Source: an uncultured Clostridia bacterium (GTDB taxonomy: Bacteria; Bacillota; Clostridia; Oscillospirales; Acutalibacteraceae). From it: a stretch of 46,765 bases of DNA. Below the pieces are notes generated by a model. It was not told the DNA's origin. It worked only from the letters and a program-made list of their open reading frames with translations, and searched no databases. The stretch is from assembly GCA_944380885.1 (NCBI GenBank), contig CALWIZ010000016.1:1-46765 (forward strand), given 5' to 3'. Positions 36,073-43,781 of the stretch are shown in pieces (the first letter of the stretch is position 1; every line of letters begins with the position of its first letter). The position numbers and the translations under genes are program-made.

Positions 36073-37431
36073 ATGGAAGAGCTTACTATGCTGGATTTTG
36101 ATTTGGATTCCGCCCCCGATATATATGCCGATATTTTGTGCGCCGAAATAATAAGTCTTGACGAAAAGCGCATTTTTGAATACAGCGGCTGCCACGAATT
36201 TGTTATAACCCTTACGGATAATATTGTATCGGAAATGTATTCCGACGAATTGTCTGAGCACCGAACGACCTATCCCGCATATACCTTTATTTCAATTAAC
36301 AATAAGCACAGCTATATCTTTTCTCCTAAAAAAGACGCCCTACTCCTGCATATCAAAGCCAACATATACGCACTGCAAGAGTCAAAGGAAACGCCTTTGG
36401 AGCTGAACCGCAGCTATTTACCCTTAACCTTCAAGGTTGATGTAATGACTCCCGAAAATTATAAGCTTTTTTATCCTTATATTAAGGACGTTATAGCAGA
36501 CATTGCCGAATCGCTTGAAACCGAAAACACTTTAAGCGGTATTATGCAAAGGCAGGTTGAAAGTATCATAATAATGCTTTTAAGCACTAACCTTTCAATC
36601 ATAAACACGGTTATGCAATCAATTTCGGGAATTGCTTTAACCAATATCACTCCTCTCGGCAAGCAGCCGTTTGAGCTATCGGTAAGCAATGTGTATATAT
36701 GGTCGGAAAATCCCGAGGCTCACAGTGACGCCAAGTTACTTCAAACCAATAACACACAGCATAAATATATTGAAATTCCGCGAAAATCAGATGAATATGT
36801 ATATGAATACAACGAGCAATCCATGGAGATTAACGGCAGCTTCGGACGGCTTACCGTAACCGAAGGCGATGAATTTAAGCTCTGGCTTTTCCCAAATGCC
36901 GAAACCCATCCCCTCCACCTTTCTAAGGATCGGTACAAGGCTGTTGTTACCCTTAAGCTCAAATGCAGTCATGCCTGTGTTTTACAGCTTCATTTATATT
37001 CCATGCCAAACTACTTCAGTATCTCCTATCCGTTAACCGTAGTTAAACCGAATGTATGGCAAAGCTTTTTAATACCTATTATCGACAGCAACACGTCAAA
37101 TCACTTTCATCCGTTAGTGGTGCGTGCAATCAGCTACATAAAGGATAATTACAGAGCTAAGCTTACAATTGAAAGCATTGCGGCGCCCCTGCATATTCAC
37201 CCCTCATATCTTTCTGCGATATTTAAGAAAAGTACGGGGCTTTCGGTAAACAGCTACATAAATAATTACCGAATCACCATAGCCAAGCAGCTGCTTGCGA
37301 ACACCGAAAACGATATTTCCGCAATTGCTAATATTACCGGCTTTTACGACAGTCAGCATTTTCTTAAAACCTTTAAAAAGATTTGCGGAACAACTCCGAA
37401 GGATTTCCGCAAAAAATATTCCGTGTTATAA
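36073..37431 (+). CDS. Large AraC family regulator
   Basis: A 452-residue protein with a C-terminal AraC double helix-turn-helix (LTIESIAAPLHIHPSYLSAIF and IANITGFYDSQHFLKTFKK). The N-terminal 340 residues include an AraC-type cupin-like segment and a beta-rich middle part I cannot name. The ATG at 36073 follows AAGGAGG; the frame is open to 35986 but that would precede the promoter. It is divergent from the lipoprotein gene and probably controls the minus-strand sugar locus. Confidence 0.82.
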   Translation: MEELTMLDFDLDSAPDIYADILCAEIISLDEKRIFEYSGCHEFVITLTDNIVSEMYSDELSEHRTTYPAYTFISINNKHSYIFSPKKDALLLHIKANIYALQESKETPLELNRSYLPLTFKVDVMTPENYKLFYPYIKDVIADIAESLETENTLSGIMQRQVESIIIMLLSTNLSIINTVMQSISGIALTNITPLGKQPFELSVSNVYIWSENPEAHSDAKLLQTNNTQHKYIEIPRKSDEYVYEYNEQSMEINGSFGRLTVTEGDEFKLWLFPNAETHPLHLSKDRYKAVVTLKLKCSHACVLQLHLYSMPNYFSISYPLTVVKPNVWQSFLIPIIDSNTSNHFHPLVVRAISYIKDNYRAKLTIESIAAPLHIHPSYLSAIFKKSTGLSVNSYINNYRITIAKQLLANTENDISAIANITGFYDSQHFLKTFKKICGTTPKDFRKKYSVL

Positions 37432-37892
37432 TTGACGCTTTACGTTATATCAAGGTATCGTAACCGCACCGAGCGTAAAGGTGCTGTAAAAAACACAAGC
37501 TATGCATTAGCTTTATTTTCAGCTTTTGCAGAGCTTGTTTTTTTCTTTAATTCGTCTTCTCAAATACTGTGTCTTTTACAGCCCCTTTGTTTAGGTGTTA
37601 TGTAATATACCGCTTTCTGCAATATCTGTCATTATGAACAAAGCTCCGACTGTTTCTTCGCGGAGTGAGCTTATTATTTCACCTTGGAAGCTCCTAAATA
37701 CTCGGATTTCAGTTTTCCGAAACAAAAAGTCGTTTTTTATCATAAATGAGTAGGATTATACTATAAAAACAAATCCTGTAATGTTATACTATATAATAGA
37801 TATAATATATCTTATTATTTGATAATAATAGTGAATATTTACAGTTTTTAACCCTCGGCAAACCGTATTTCACTATCAACAGCGATAAACGA
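37432..37892. other. AT-rich intergenic stretch with nested inverted repeats
   Basis: An imperfect 17-bp inverted repeat (37480-37496 and 37569-37585; GTGCTGTAAA-type ends) encloses a hairpin ACAAGCT/AGCTTGT followed by TTTTTTT, a plausible terminator for the AraC gene. Beyond 37740 the sequence is extremely AT-rich with short TA palindromes, and ends where the GC-rich block begins. No gene is seen. Confidence 0.55.
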
Positions 37893-37906
37893 TTCTTTGA
37901 TTTATA

Positions 37907-38167
37907 CTACTCGTCCTTGTGCTCCGCGTACCAGCTCCATGCGGAGGCGCAGTCGCCGTTCCCGAAGTGCCCCACAACCTCGGCGTCCTTGTCGTACCCG
38001 TTCTCGTAGAACGGGTAACACTCGTCGCAGAAGTCCCGGAGGCCCCGGTCAATCCACGAGGGGTTCACGGCGTTGACCCACAGCCCCTCCTCGCCGGGAA
38101 TGCTCACCAGATAGTCGAGCCTGCCGCTCGGGTAGCGGATGACGTCGCCTGCGTCGAACTTGCCCAT
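37907..38167 (-). CDS. Hypothetical protein of the GC-rich block
   Basis: An 86-residue acidic protein (FDAGDVIRYPSGRLDYLV at the front, tryptophan-rich tail) that I do not recognise. The ATG is preceded by GGGAAAGGACAGGAC, the block's usual ribosome site, and by a promoter at 38208-38236. It is the last gene before the low-GC flank and appears complete. Confidence 0.65.
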   Translation of the reverse strand: MGKFDAGDVIRYPSGRLDYLVSIPGEEGLWVNAVNPSWIDRGLRDFCDECYPFYENGYDKDAEVVGHFGNGDCASAWSWYAEHKDE

Positions 38168-38207
38168 GTCCTGTCCTTTCCCATTGGGTGAATACTACAT
38201 TGGTAGC

Positions 38208-38236
38208 ATTATAGCAAACAACATCGCTATGTGCAA
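38208..38236 (-). promoter_or_regulatory. Promoter of the 86-residue gene
   Basis: TTGCAC (38236-38231), 17-bp spacer, TGC-TATAAT extended -10 (38213-38208) on the minus strand. Confidence 0.7.
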
Positions 38237-38897
38237 TCACCCGGCGCAGATTCCGAGCTGACCCTCGACCGAGCGGGCGCGGGAGGCGTCCCGTCCGTCG
38301 CTGCGTCCTCGGGGCGTAGGTTCCGCCTCCCGTAGTGGCGGCCTCGTAGGCGGCATCGACCTCCTCCGGCACGAGCACCATGAGGGCCTTGGTCTGGCGC
38401 TCAAGCTCGTCCGCCACGCCGCGCACGAACCCCGTGCAGTAGGAGGACTTCACGCCCTTGAGGCTGTAACCGGGCCACTCCCGCCGCCAGCGGCGGACCT
38501 CCACGGTCGCGAGACGGCTCCCGACCTCGTGCAGATGCTCGAAGGCGAGCCGTGCGGCCTCGGCGTCGGTCTGGTAGCCGATGAACGAGTAGCGCTTGCG
38601 GCTGCCTCCCCGGCCAAGCCGCGTGACCGTCGCCCGGCAGCGGAAGGCCGTGGCGACGGTGCTGGCGAGGTTGGCGCTCCATGCAGTGCAGACGGCTGCG
38701 GTGTACACGTAGCCGATGTCCTCGCTGTCCCGGCGCTCGCTCAGCTCGGCGTCGGTGACGTCGTACCGGGCGATGAGGCGCTGGGCGGCGAGCGCCGCCT
38801 CGATGGCCTCCGCCTCGGTGCAGCCGTTCTCGACGGTGTGCTCGAACAGGGTCTTGATTCGGTTGATGATGGTCTCGCGCTCGGTGGAATCGCTCAT
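38237..38897 (-). CDS. DUF2786-type protein, probable frameshift near its end
   Basis: About 220 residues. The N-terminal 45 match DUF2786 (INRIKTLFEHTVENGCTEAEA, then ALAAQRLIARYDV); the rest includes YSFIGYQTDAEAARLAFEHL and a SSYCTGFVRGVADEL segment typical of the companion DUF7168 region. Function is unknown; the family is common in actinobacterial phages and plasmids. ATG 38897 follows GAGGGG. The original frame runs on to 38049 through a promoter and another gene; shifting by one base in GGAGGCGG near 38325 gives a sensible end at 38237, just before the next promoter. Confidence 0.6.
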
Positions 38898-38949
38898 GAC
38901 AGTCCCCTCTTTTCCCGTTCTGATGGCCCGCGTCTCCCGTGAGGGTCGC

Positions 38950-39159
38950 CTAATGGAAGGTCGCCTCCATGACGCCGGTGCCCACGCAGATTGCCTCAGT
39001 ACTGAGGTATGCGCTCGTGTCCCTAGAGAGGGCGTTGACCGCCGCCTCATAGGCGACCTTTCCGAGCCCGGTCGCCGGGAACGTCATGACCTGCGGCTCC
39101 TCGCCCTCCCGCCGGATGGTGATGCGGTATTCGGTAATCTCGATGCCCATGTACTCCAT
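38950..39159 (-). CDS. Small hypothetical protein
   Basis: A 69-residue protein starting MEYMGIEITEYRITIRREGE, with a probable beta-strand-rich front. ATG 39159 follows GAGAGAAAGG; an open frame upstream to 39192 lacks a site. No family recognised. It has its own extended -10 promoter. Confidence 0.5.
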   Translation of the reverse strand: MEYMGIEITEYRITIRREGEEPQVMTFPATGLGKVAYEAAVNALSRDTSAYLSTEAICVGTGVMEATFH

Positions 39160-39193
39160 CGCCGTGACCTTTCTCTCGGGGTTCGTTACCACT

Positions 39194-39202
39194 AATATAG
39201 CA
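39194..39202 (-). promoter_or_regulatory. Extended -10 promoter box
   Basis: TGC-TATATT on the minus strand (39202-39194) within TTTGCTATATTAGTGGTAA, closely like the boxes at 38208 and 39870. Confidence 0.5.
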
Positions 39203-39316
39203 AACTATAAAACCACATAGCTTGGATAATAGGAACCTACACAGAACGGTCACATGGAAAGGGGGCATCCCTGCGGACGCCCCCTCTCGGAACCGCTCGT
39301 GCCCGCTGGGGCACGG

Positions 39317-39478
39317 CTATGCCTTCCGCTCGGCCCTCTCGTAGCGCTCGCAGGAGACCACGACGACCTTCTTGGGCTGCTTGCACGACCGGGCGCATTT
39401 TGCCGCCGGTCCGCCTTGGTCGGCGAGCCACCTTTCTAGGGCCTTGCCGTCCTTGTAGATGCCCGTTCCCTTCATCAT
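39317..39478 (-). CDS. Small cysteine-containing hypothetical protein
   Basis: A 53-residue basic protein with a CARSCKQPKKVVVVSC segment; two or three cysteines could bind zinc. ATG 39478 follows GAGGAGTGACA. Not recognised. Its start is 26 bp downstream of the 39505 gene on the same strand, probably cotranscribed. Confidence 0.45.
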   Translation of the reverse strand: MMKGTGIYKDGKALERWLADQGGPAAKCARSCKQPKKVVVVSCERYERAERKA

Positions 39479-39504
39479 TGTCACTCCTCGTGATTGTCTC
39501 ATTC

Positions 39505-39843
39505 CTAGAAGTCGCCGCGCGCGATGTCAGCGAGGTCTGCCATGAGGGCGTCGTAGTCATCGTAAATCCAGTCCATGGCGGTCGCGGGCAGAAGGTCCTC
39601 AAAGACGTGGACGCGCATCATCTGTTCCGCATCCGCAGCAAGCTCGGAGCACTCGTCGCCGAGAGCGTCGAGAGATGCGGACTTCTCGGCATCATAGGAG
39701 CCATCAGCGAAGCTCGCTTCGCGGGCGATGATGCCCGCGCGGTATTCGTCATGCTTGAGCTTCCACTGTCTCAGAATCTCGATGACCTTGGCGGCGCTCT
39801 CAGATGTGTGCTGGCGGATGCTCTGGTCGGTGACAGTCATCAT
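39505..39843 (-). CDS. Hypothetical acidic protein
   Basis: A 112-residue, helix-rich acidic protein (SAAKVIEILRQWKLKHDEYR near the front, IYDDYDALMADLADIA at the end). Two ATGs (39843, 39840) follow GGAGGAC. No family recognised; size and charge recall small early phage proteins. The promoter box is at 39870-39877. Confidence 0.55.
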   Translation of the reverse strand: MMTVTDQSIRQHTSESAAKVIEILRQWKLKHDEYRAGIIAREASFADGSYDAEKSASLDALGDECSELAADAEQMMRVHVFEDLLPATAMDWIYDDYDALMADLADIARGDF

Positions 39844-39869
39844 GTCCTCCGTTCTCGTGGCTTACCATT

Positions 39870-39877
39870 ATCATAGC
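39870..39877 (-). promoter_or_regulatory. Extended -10 promoter box
   Basis: TG-C-TATGAT on the minus strand within GTTGCTATGATAATGGTAA, about 30 bp before the 39843 start. Confidence 0.5.
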
Positions 39878-39945
39878 AACCTACAAAACTATATAAATGG
39901 CATGGTTGTACTCTACACAGGTTCTCCATGCGGGTGAGCTGGGAT

Positions 39946-39966
39946 TATTAAGGCGAACGCCTTAAT
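39946..39966. other. Short perfect palindrome in a gene-free gap
   Basis: ATTAAGGC and GCCTTAAT around a 4-base loop, within a 350-bp gap (39844-40195) that holds no gene I can support. No T-run follows; a protein-binding site is possible. Confidence 0.45.
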
Positions 39967-40195
39967 CCTTGCCGTCCCTTCCGGTTGGTCCGGGTGTCGT
40001 GGAGAGCTTCGCGGGCTGGTCGTTCTCGGGTTCGTGCGAGCCTGTCCCGTCCCTCCGTGCCGTCCTCTCTCTTGCGTTCCCTCTTACAATCGCGGGCTGG
40101 GAGGGAGCGCGATGCGGTCACTCGCAACCGCGATTCCCGCAGGAGTTTGGGGGCGCGCAGCCACCATCCTTTTGGAAGACGAAAACAAAAGCATT

Positions 40196-40591
40196 TTAAC
40201 TGGTGTGAAGACGCAGATGGCATCCCTTATGGACGATAACGAGTCTTGACAGGCACTCATGGAACTCACTCGGGTTCTCATGTGAGCACCGCTCACAGTC
40301 CGGGCAGGTTATCTGGCGGTTTGGTCTCTTCTCGGTCGGGCTGGGAACCTTGATGCACGAGGACGTGAGGCATATCCTCCCGTAATCAAGATGATGGAGG
40401 ATGCAGTTGTCCGTGCTGACCGGCCTGTGACAGATGGCACACCTCCCATGCTGTCTCATCCAGCAGGACAGCTTCATAAAGGGATTCTTCTGCGCCCGTC
40501 CCGCGAAGTTCCTCCATCGAGCCTTCTCGTTGATGTGACGCTCCATCTGCTCATGTCTGTCTATCTCTGGTAGCAGGCTATCCCTGTTCAT
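40196..40591 (-). CDS. HNH endonuclease-type protein
   Basis: A 131-residue protein with an HNH/zinc arrangement: CWMRQHGRCAICHRPV, then ILHHLDYGR with the HH pair, CPDCERC, and LVIVHKGCHLRLH at the end. Such small HNH proteins are frequent in phages and mobile elements and may nick or cut DNA. The ATG at 40591 is chosen because the core starts about 40 residues later; the site GAAGGGACGG is weak. It is divergent from the 40802 gene. Confidence 0.7.
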   Translation of the reverse strand: MNRDSLLPEIDRHEQMERHINEKARWRNFAGRAQKNPFMKLSCWMRQHGRCAICHRPVSTDNCILHHLDYGRICLTSSCIKVPSPTEKRPNRQITCPDCERCSHENPSEFHECLSRLVIVHKGCHLRLHTS

Positions 40592-40736
40592 GTTCCGTCC
40601 CTTCTCGAAAAGCCACAACAAGAGCATAGACGCACAGCAACTCAACCGAAACGGTTTTTCACGCTTTCGATGGCCAGAGAGTCCCACGACTGACTCGTAG
40701 GCTGTCGGAAGGGTGGGAAACCGTCTGCCACCTCAT

Positions 40737-40765
40737 TTGACCTGCGTCTGCGGCGGGGGGATAAT
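40737..40765 (+). promoter_or_regulatory. Promoter of the plus-strand replication genes
   Basis: TTGACC (40737-40742), 17-bp spacer, GATAAT (40760-40765), 36 bp ahead of the first start codon. Confidence 0.65.
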
Positions 40766-40801
40766 GGCGAGGACCCTACCCATCACGGCAGAAAGGACGA
40801 C

Positions 40802-41242
40802 ATGGCTACGGTCGCGGAGATTGACGAGAAGATTGTGAGCTGTCAGGCCCTCATCGAACAGCTCAGGGAGCAGCGCAAGGCAGCCGCCGCCAAGGAGCGC
40901 CAGCAGGCCCGCAAGTGGCGGGGCATGTGCCTCTCGGCCATCGGGGAGACGGTGCTTCGCGCCGTCGGCTGCGGCTGGTCCGAGCTGGACCTCGACGGGC
41001 TTCAAGCGGCACTGGACGACATCGGCGGGGACCCCCTGTACGCTGCCGTCATCGAGGGACGGTCGCCCGCAGAGGCCAAGAGGGCGCTGGACGCCTTCAA
41101 GCGCTCGCGCAGAGAGGCCAAGCGGGAAGATGCCGACGCGGGAGTCGAGCAGCAGGGACCTGACGAAGAATCTGCCGAGGACGGGACGGAGGAGTCCGAA
41201 CCTGCGCCGGACGGCGAGGCGTCCCAGACGAACCCATGGTAA
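40802..41242 (+). CDS. Small coiled-coil protein of the replication module
   Basis: A 146-residue protein: a coiled coil at 5-40 (IEQLREQRKAAAAKERQQARK), a compact helical core (ETVLRAVGCGWSELDLDGLQ), then an acidic, proline-containing tail. The core vaguely recalls TraD-like or MobC-like plasmid accessory proteins, but I would not assign it. The ATG follows AGAAAGGAC. A terminator follows directly. Confidence 0.6.
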   Translation: MATVAEIDEKIVSCQALIEQLREQRKAAAAKERQQARKWRGMCLSAIGETVLRAVGCGWSELDLDGLQAALDDIGGDPLYAAVIEGRSPAEAKRALDAFKRSRREAKREDADAGVEQQGPDEESAEDGTEESEPAPDGEASQTNPW

Positions 41243-41247
41243 CGATT

Positions 41248-41281
41248 GAGGCCCACCCGAGGGACGGTTCGGGTGGGCCTC
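41248..41281 (+). terminator. Strong hairpin after the 40802 gene
   Basis: GAGGCCCACCCGA and TCGGGTGGGCCTC form a perfect 13-bp stem with an 8-base loop. No T-run, as is common in high-GC genomes. Confidence 0.65.
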
Positions 41282-41330
41282 ACGGCTGTGCGTGCCCCCT
41301 TAAGGTGAGTGATTGGAGCTGAGAGCCTTG

Positions 41331-41397
41331 CACGTTCCACAGTATAGCAGAACGTCGCGCGACATGCGCGGCTGGCAAAACGCGACATCGGAACGTG
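41331..41397. other. Long nested inverted repeat, possible origin or transfer site
   Basis: CACGTTCC and GGAACGTG enclose an inner GTCGCG/CGCGAC pair. It lies in the noncoding gap between the 40802 gene and the replication initiator, a usual place for iterons or origins. No repeated iterons were seen. The role is inferred. Confidence 0.4.
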
Positions 41398-41409
41398 TCC
41401 CTGATGTGG

Positions 41410-41460
41410 AGGGTCCCCCGTGTGGAGATGCTGTAAATCTCCCGCGTCGGGACCCTGTTT
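41410..41460 (+). terminator. Terminator-like hairpin ahead of the replication initiator
   Basis: AGGGTCCC and GGGACCCT, with an inner GGAGAT/ATCTCC pair, followed by GTTTTG. It lies 55 bp before the initiator start and could attenuate it. Confidence 0.5.
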
Positions 41461-41514
41461 TGATTGATACGTAGGAAGATAGGAATGTAGGAAACTACAT
41501 AGAAAGGACCGAGC

Positions 41515-42366
41515 ATGAACGAGCACATCACCCTGAGCCACTGCTTCAACGTGGGCGTCGCCTGCGAGTACGGCGTCAGCGAGGCAGTCCTTCTGCAAAA
41601 CATCTACTCCTTGGTCGCCAAGAACGCGGCGAACGAATCCCACTACCACGACGGGCGCTACTGGACCCGTGGCAGTGCCGCCGCCTTCGCCAAGCTCTTC
41701 CCATACTTCACCGAAAAGCAGGTCCGGTACACGCTTGAGAAGATGGAGAAGCACGGTCTCATCCTTGTCGGCAACTACAACGAGCAGCCCTTCGACCAGA
41801 CGCGGTGGTACGCGCTCACCGACAAGGCATATAAGCTGTTTGGGCAGGTCGTTCCCACAAGCGGGAATTTCCACGATGGAGGAGGGAAAATTCCCCGCTC
41901 CATTGGGGAAATTTCCCCAATGGATAGAGGAACGTTACGCGATGGAGCGTGTAATTTTCCCCCACCAATACCAGATAGAAACACAGATGGAACCTCAGAT
42001 GGAAACGGACAGATGGAAACTCAGATGGCAGCAGGCCGCGCGGGCGATGGTGACACGTCCGGCGAAAAGGGCGCGCCGACCCTTGAGGAGGCCCGTGCGT
42101 TCGTGCGGGCACAGGGTCTTCGTGTGGACGCAGACCGGTTCTTCGAGACGAACGCGCTCCGGGGGTGGACGGACAAGGACGGAAGGCCCATCCACGACTG
42201 GCGGCGCTACCTGCTTGCTTGGGCGCGATACGAGACCCCCGCGACACCCGAGCCTCCCGTCACCAAGACGGCGGAGAGGCCCGCGCGCTCCATCGAGGAG
42301 ATTATGGAGTTCTACTTGTGCTCCCGTGAGGTAGCGGAGGAGATGGTCCGGGAGGGCATCGTCTAG
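41515..42366 (+). CDS. Replication initiator/replisome organiser-like protein
   Basis: A 283-residue protein. The N-terminal half is a winged-helix region (ACEYGVSEAVLLQNIYSLV, then FTEKQVRYTLEKMEKHGLIL) like phage replication proteins that choose the origin. A low-complexity linker (about 115-185) follows, and the C-terminal part resembles a primosome-type domain (FFETNALRGWTDKDGRPIHD, then WRRYLLAWARYE) seen in DnaD/O-like proteins. The ATG follows AGAAAGGACC. It precedes a DnaC-type loader, which supports the role. Confidence 0.75.
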   Translation: MNEHITLSHCFNVGVACEYGVSEAVLLQNIYSLVAKNAANESHYHDGRYWTRGSAAAFAKLFPYFTEKQVRYTLEKMEKHGLILVGNYNEQPFDQTRWYALTDKAYKLFGQVVPTSGNFHDGGGKIPRSIGEISPMDRGTLRDGACNFPPPIPDRNTDGTSDGNGQMETQMAAGRAGDGDTSGEKGAPTLEEARAFVRAQGLRVDADRFFETNALRGWTDKDGRPIHDWRRYLLAWARYETPATPEPPVTKTAERPARSIEEIMEFYLCSREVAEEMVREGIV

Positions 42367-42484
42367 GCCACAGCAGCCACGCTGATGGCCGGAGAGATGG
42401 AACCACGGGCAAGGACTCCACAAGCGATGAAATCGGGCCCCAGAATCGCTCTCAGAGGCTCACAGCAGAAAGGACGTGGTAGGA

Positions 42485-43336
42485 ATGGCGAACGCGCTCG
42501 GGGAGGTGCTGGAAGAGGCCGTCGGGAAGGCGGCAGCCGGGGAGAGGACCGAGGACGGCGACCACATCGGCGAGGACGGCCTTCTCGTCTGCGGGAAGTG
42601 CGGCACGCCCAAGCAGCGGCGCATCGAGGTCCCCTTCCGGGACGAGCCGATGGTGGTGCCCGTCATGTGCGCGTGCGAGGAGCGGGCGGCGAGGGAGCGC
42701 GAGGAGCGCGAGGCCCGCGAGCAGGCGCAGGCATGGCTCATGGCAAAGCGGGAGGAGTGCTTCGCCACGGCACCGAAGCTCATGGCCTGCACCTTCGAGG
42801 CCGACGACCGGAAGAACACGAGGGTGTCCACGGCGTGCGAGCGCTACGCGGACACCTTCGCGAAGGGCGACCCCTACGGCCTCCTGCTGCACGGCGACGT
42901 CGGCGGCGGCAAGACCTACATGGCCGCAGCCATCGCCAACCGGCTCATCGACCGGGGCTTCTCGGTGCTGCAAACCGACATCGGCTCCGTGGCGACCCTG
43001 ATGGAGTCGTCCTTCGAGAAGCGCCAGAGGAACATCGAGCGCATCCTGAGCTACGACCTGCTCGTCGTGGACGACATCGGCGCGCAGCGTAGCACCGAGT
43101 ACATGATGCAGCATGTCTACACCGTCATCGACGGGCGCTACCGATACGGGAGGCCCATGGTCATCACGACCAACCTCGACGGCGAGCAGATGTCGCAGCT
43201 CCAAGGCGGCGGTCCGTGGAGCCGCGTCTTCGACCGCATCTTGGAGGTCTGCTATCCCGTGAAGGTCGTCGGCAACCGGAGGAAGGAGAGGGAGCTTGAG
43301 ATGAGAAAGTCGATGCGCGAGCGACTTGGACTGTGA
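42485..43336 (+). CDS. DnaC-type helicase loader ATPase
   Basis: A 283-residue AAA+ ATPase. An N-terminal region with a CGKCG and CAC cysteine pair (zinc site likely) precedes the ATPase core: Walker A GDVGGGKTY, Walker B LLVVDDIG, sensor I VITTNLD, and an arginine-rich end (WSRVFDRILEVC). Such proteins load the replicative helicase at a phage or plasmid origin. I chose ATG 42485 after the block's AGAAAGGAC motif; a codon further upstream is possible. Confidence 0.82.
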   Translation: MANALGEVLEEAVGKAAAGERTEDGDHIGEDGLLVCGKCGTPKQRRIEVPFRDEPMVVPVMCACEERAAREREEREAREQAQAWLMAKREECFATAPKLMACTFEADDRKNTRVSTACERYADTFAKGDPYGLLLHGDVGGGKTYMAAAIANRLIDRGFSVLQTDIGSVATLMESSFEKRQRNIERILSYDLLVVDDIGAQRSTEYMMQHVYTVIDGRYRYGRPMVITTNLDGEQMSQLQGGGPWSRVFDRILEVCYPVKVVGNRRKERELEMRKSMRERLGL

Positions 43337-43384
43337 TACACTGCACCCACGGACGTGAGGAACGTCCGGTCCTTTCTGTCAGCT

Positions 43385-43416
43385 CAGCCCTTCCCGTGCC
43401 AGCGCGGGGAGGGCTG
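43385..43416 (+). terminator. Hairpin after the helicase loader gene
   Basis: CAGCCCTTCCCG and CGGGGAGGGCTG form a long GC stem about 50 bp after the stop. Confidence 0.6.
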
Positions 43417-43439
43417 ACTGGCGTCTCGTAGCCACATGT

Positions 43440-43496
43440 GCTATATTCACCTCGTATCTCGTGAAGCCCCTCGCCGCCAAGCTCCGGGGCTTTTTT
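43440..43496 (+). ncRNA. Possible very short RNA unit: promoter box then terminator
   Basis: TGTGC-TATATT is an extended -10 like those of the block's genes; AAGCCCC/GGGGCTT followed by TTTT begins about 10 bases after the expected start near 43454. A transcript of about 43 bases would result. It could be a copy-control RNA or just a spare terminator. Confidence 0.35.
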
Positions 43497-43681
43497 CATG
43501 CCCATCCGAGGACGAACGAAGTCAAGGGCGATGCCCGCTCCCCAAGGAGCATCGGCATCGCCCTTCTCATGTTCTCCCATATCCGCCCGCGACCTCGCGT
43601 CCCCGACCCGGCCAGCACATCAAGGCCCGTTCCCTCTATCATAGTATCGAAGTAGTAAAACAACTCGGCTGGGTCGTGGAA

Positions 43682-43715
43682 ACGCCCGTAGAACTGGGCG
43701 TCTTCCGGTTTCTTC
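43682..43715 (+). terminator. Hairpin at the right end of the GC-rich block
   Basis: ACGCCC and GGGCGT around 8 bases, followed by CTTCCGGTTTCTTC. The reading frames at 43336-43700 are not supported as genes. Confidence 0.45.
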
Positions 43716-43781
43716 TATGAATTTTGCATAAACGAAAGCAACTATTGGGAGGCTGACCGTGCCATCTTTTCCTGTGGTTAA

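Larger units (their letters stand above)
37893..43727. mobile_element. GC-rich foreign block: plasmid or phage replication module
   Basis: GC content rises sharply near 37907 and falls near 43700. Gene content (replication initiator, DnaC-type loader, HNH nuclease, DUF2786-like protein, small unknowns), codon use, extended -10 promoters and GAAAGGA ribosome sites all differ from the flanks. Genes diverge from about 40.7 kb. ATAAACGA occurs at 37885-37892 and 43728-43735, a possible but short direct repeat. No integrase, relaxase or transposase was found. Exact ends are uncertain by tens of bases. Confidence 0.75.

Noticed and set aside
38049..39050. 333-residue frame as one gene
   Set aside because: The first 51 codons overlap the neighbouring gene and lack a start signal; the last part crosses a promoter and another gene.
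39948..40223. 91-residue minus-strand frame in the 350-bp gap
   Set aside because: Arginine-rich low-complexity translation, no ribosome site and no recognisable motif.
42385..43204. Long overlapping frames on both strands over the helicase loader
   Set aside because: High GC keeps other frames open; only the frame at 42485-43336 has ATPase motifs.
43164..43720. Open frames downstream of the helicase loader on both strands
   Set aside because: They cross two terminators, lack start signals and have random-looking composition.
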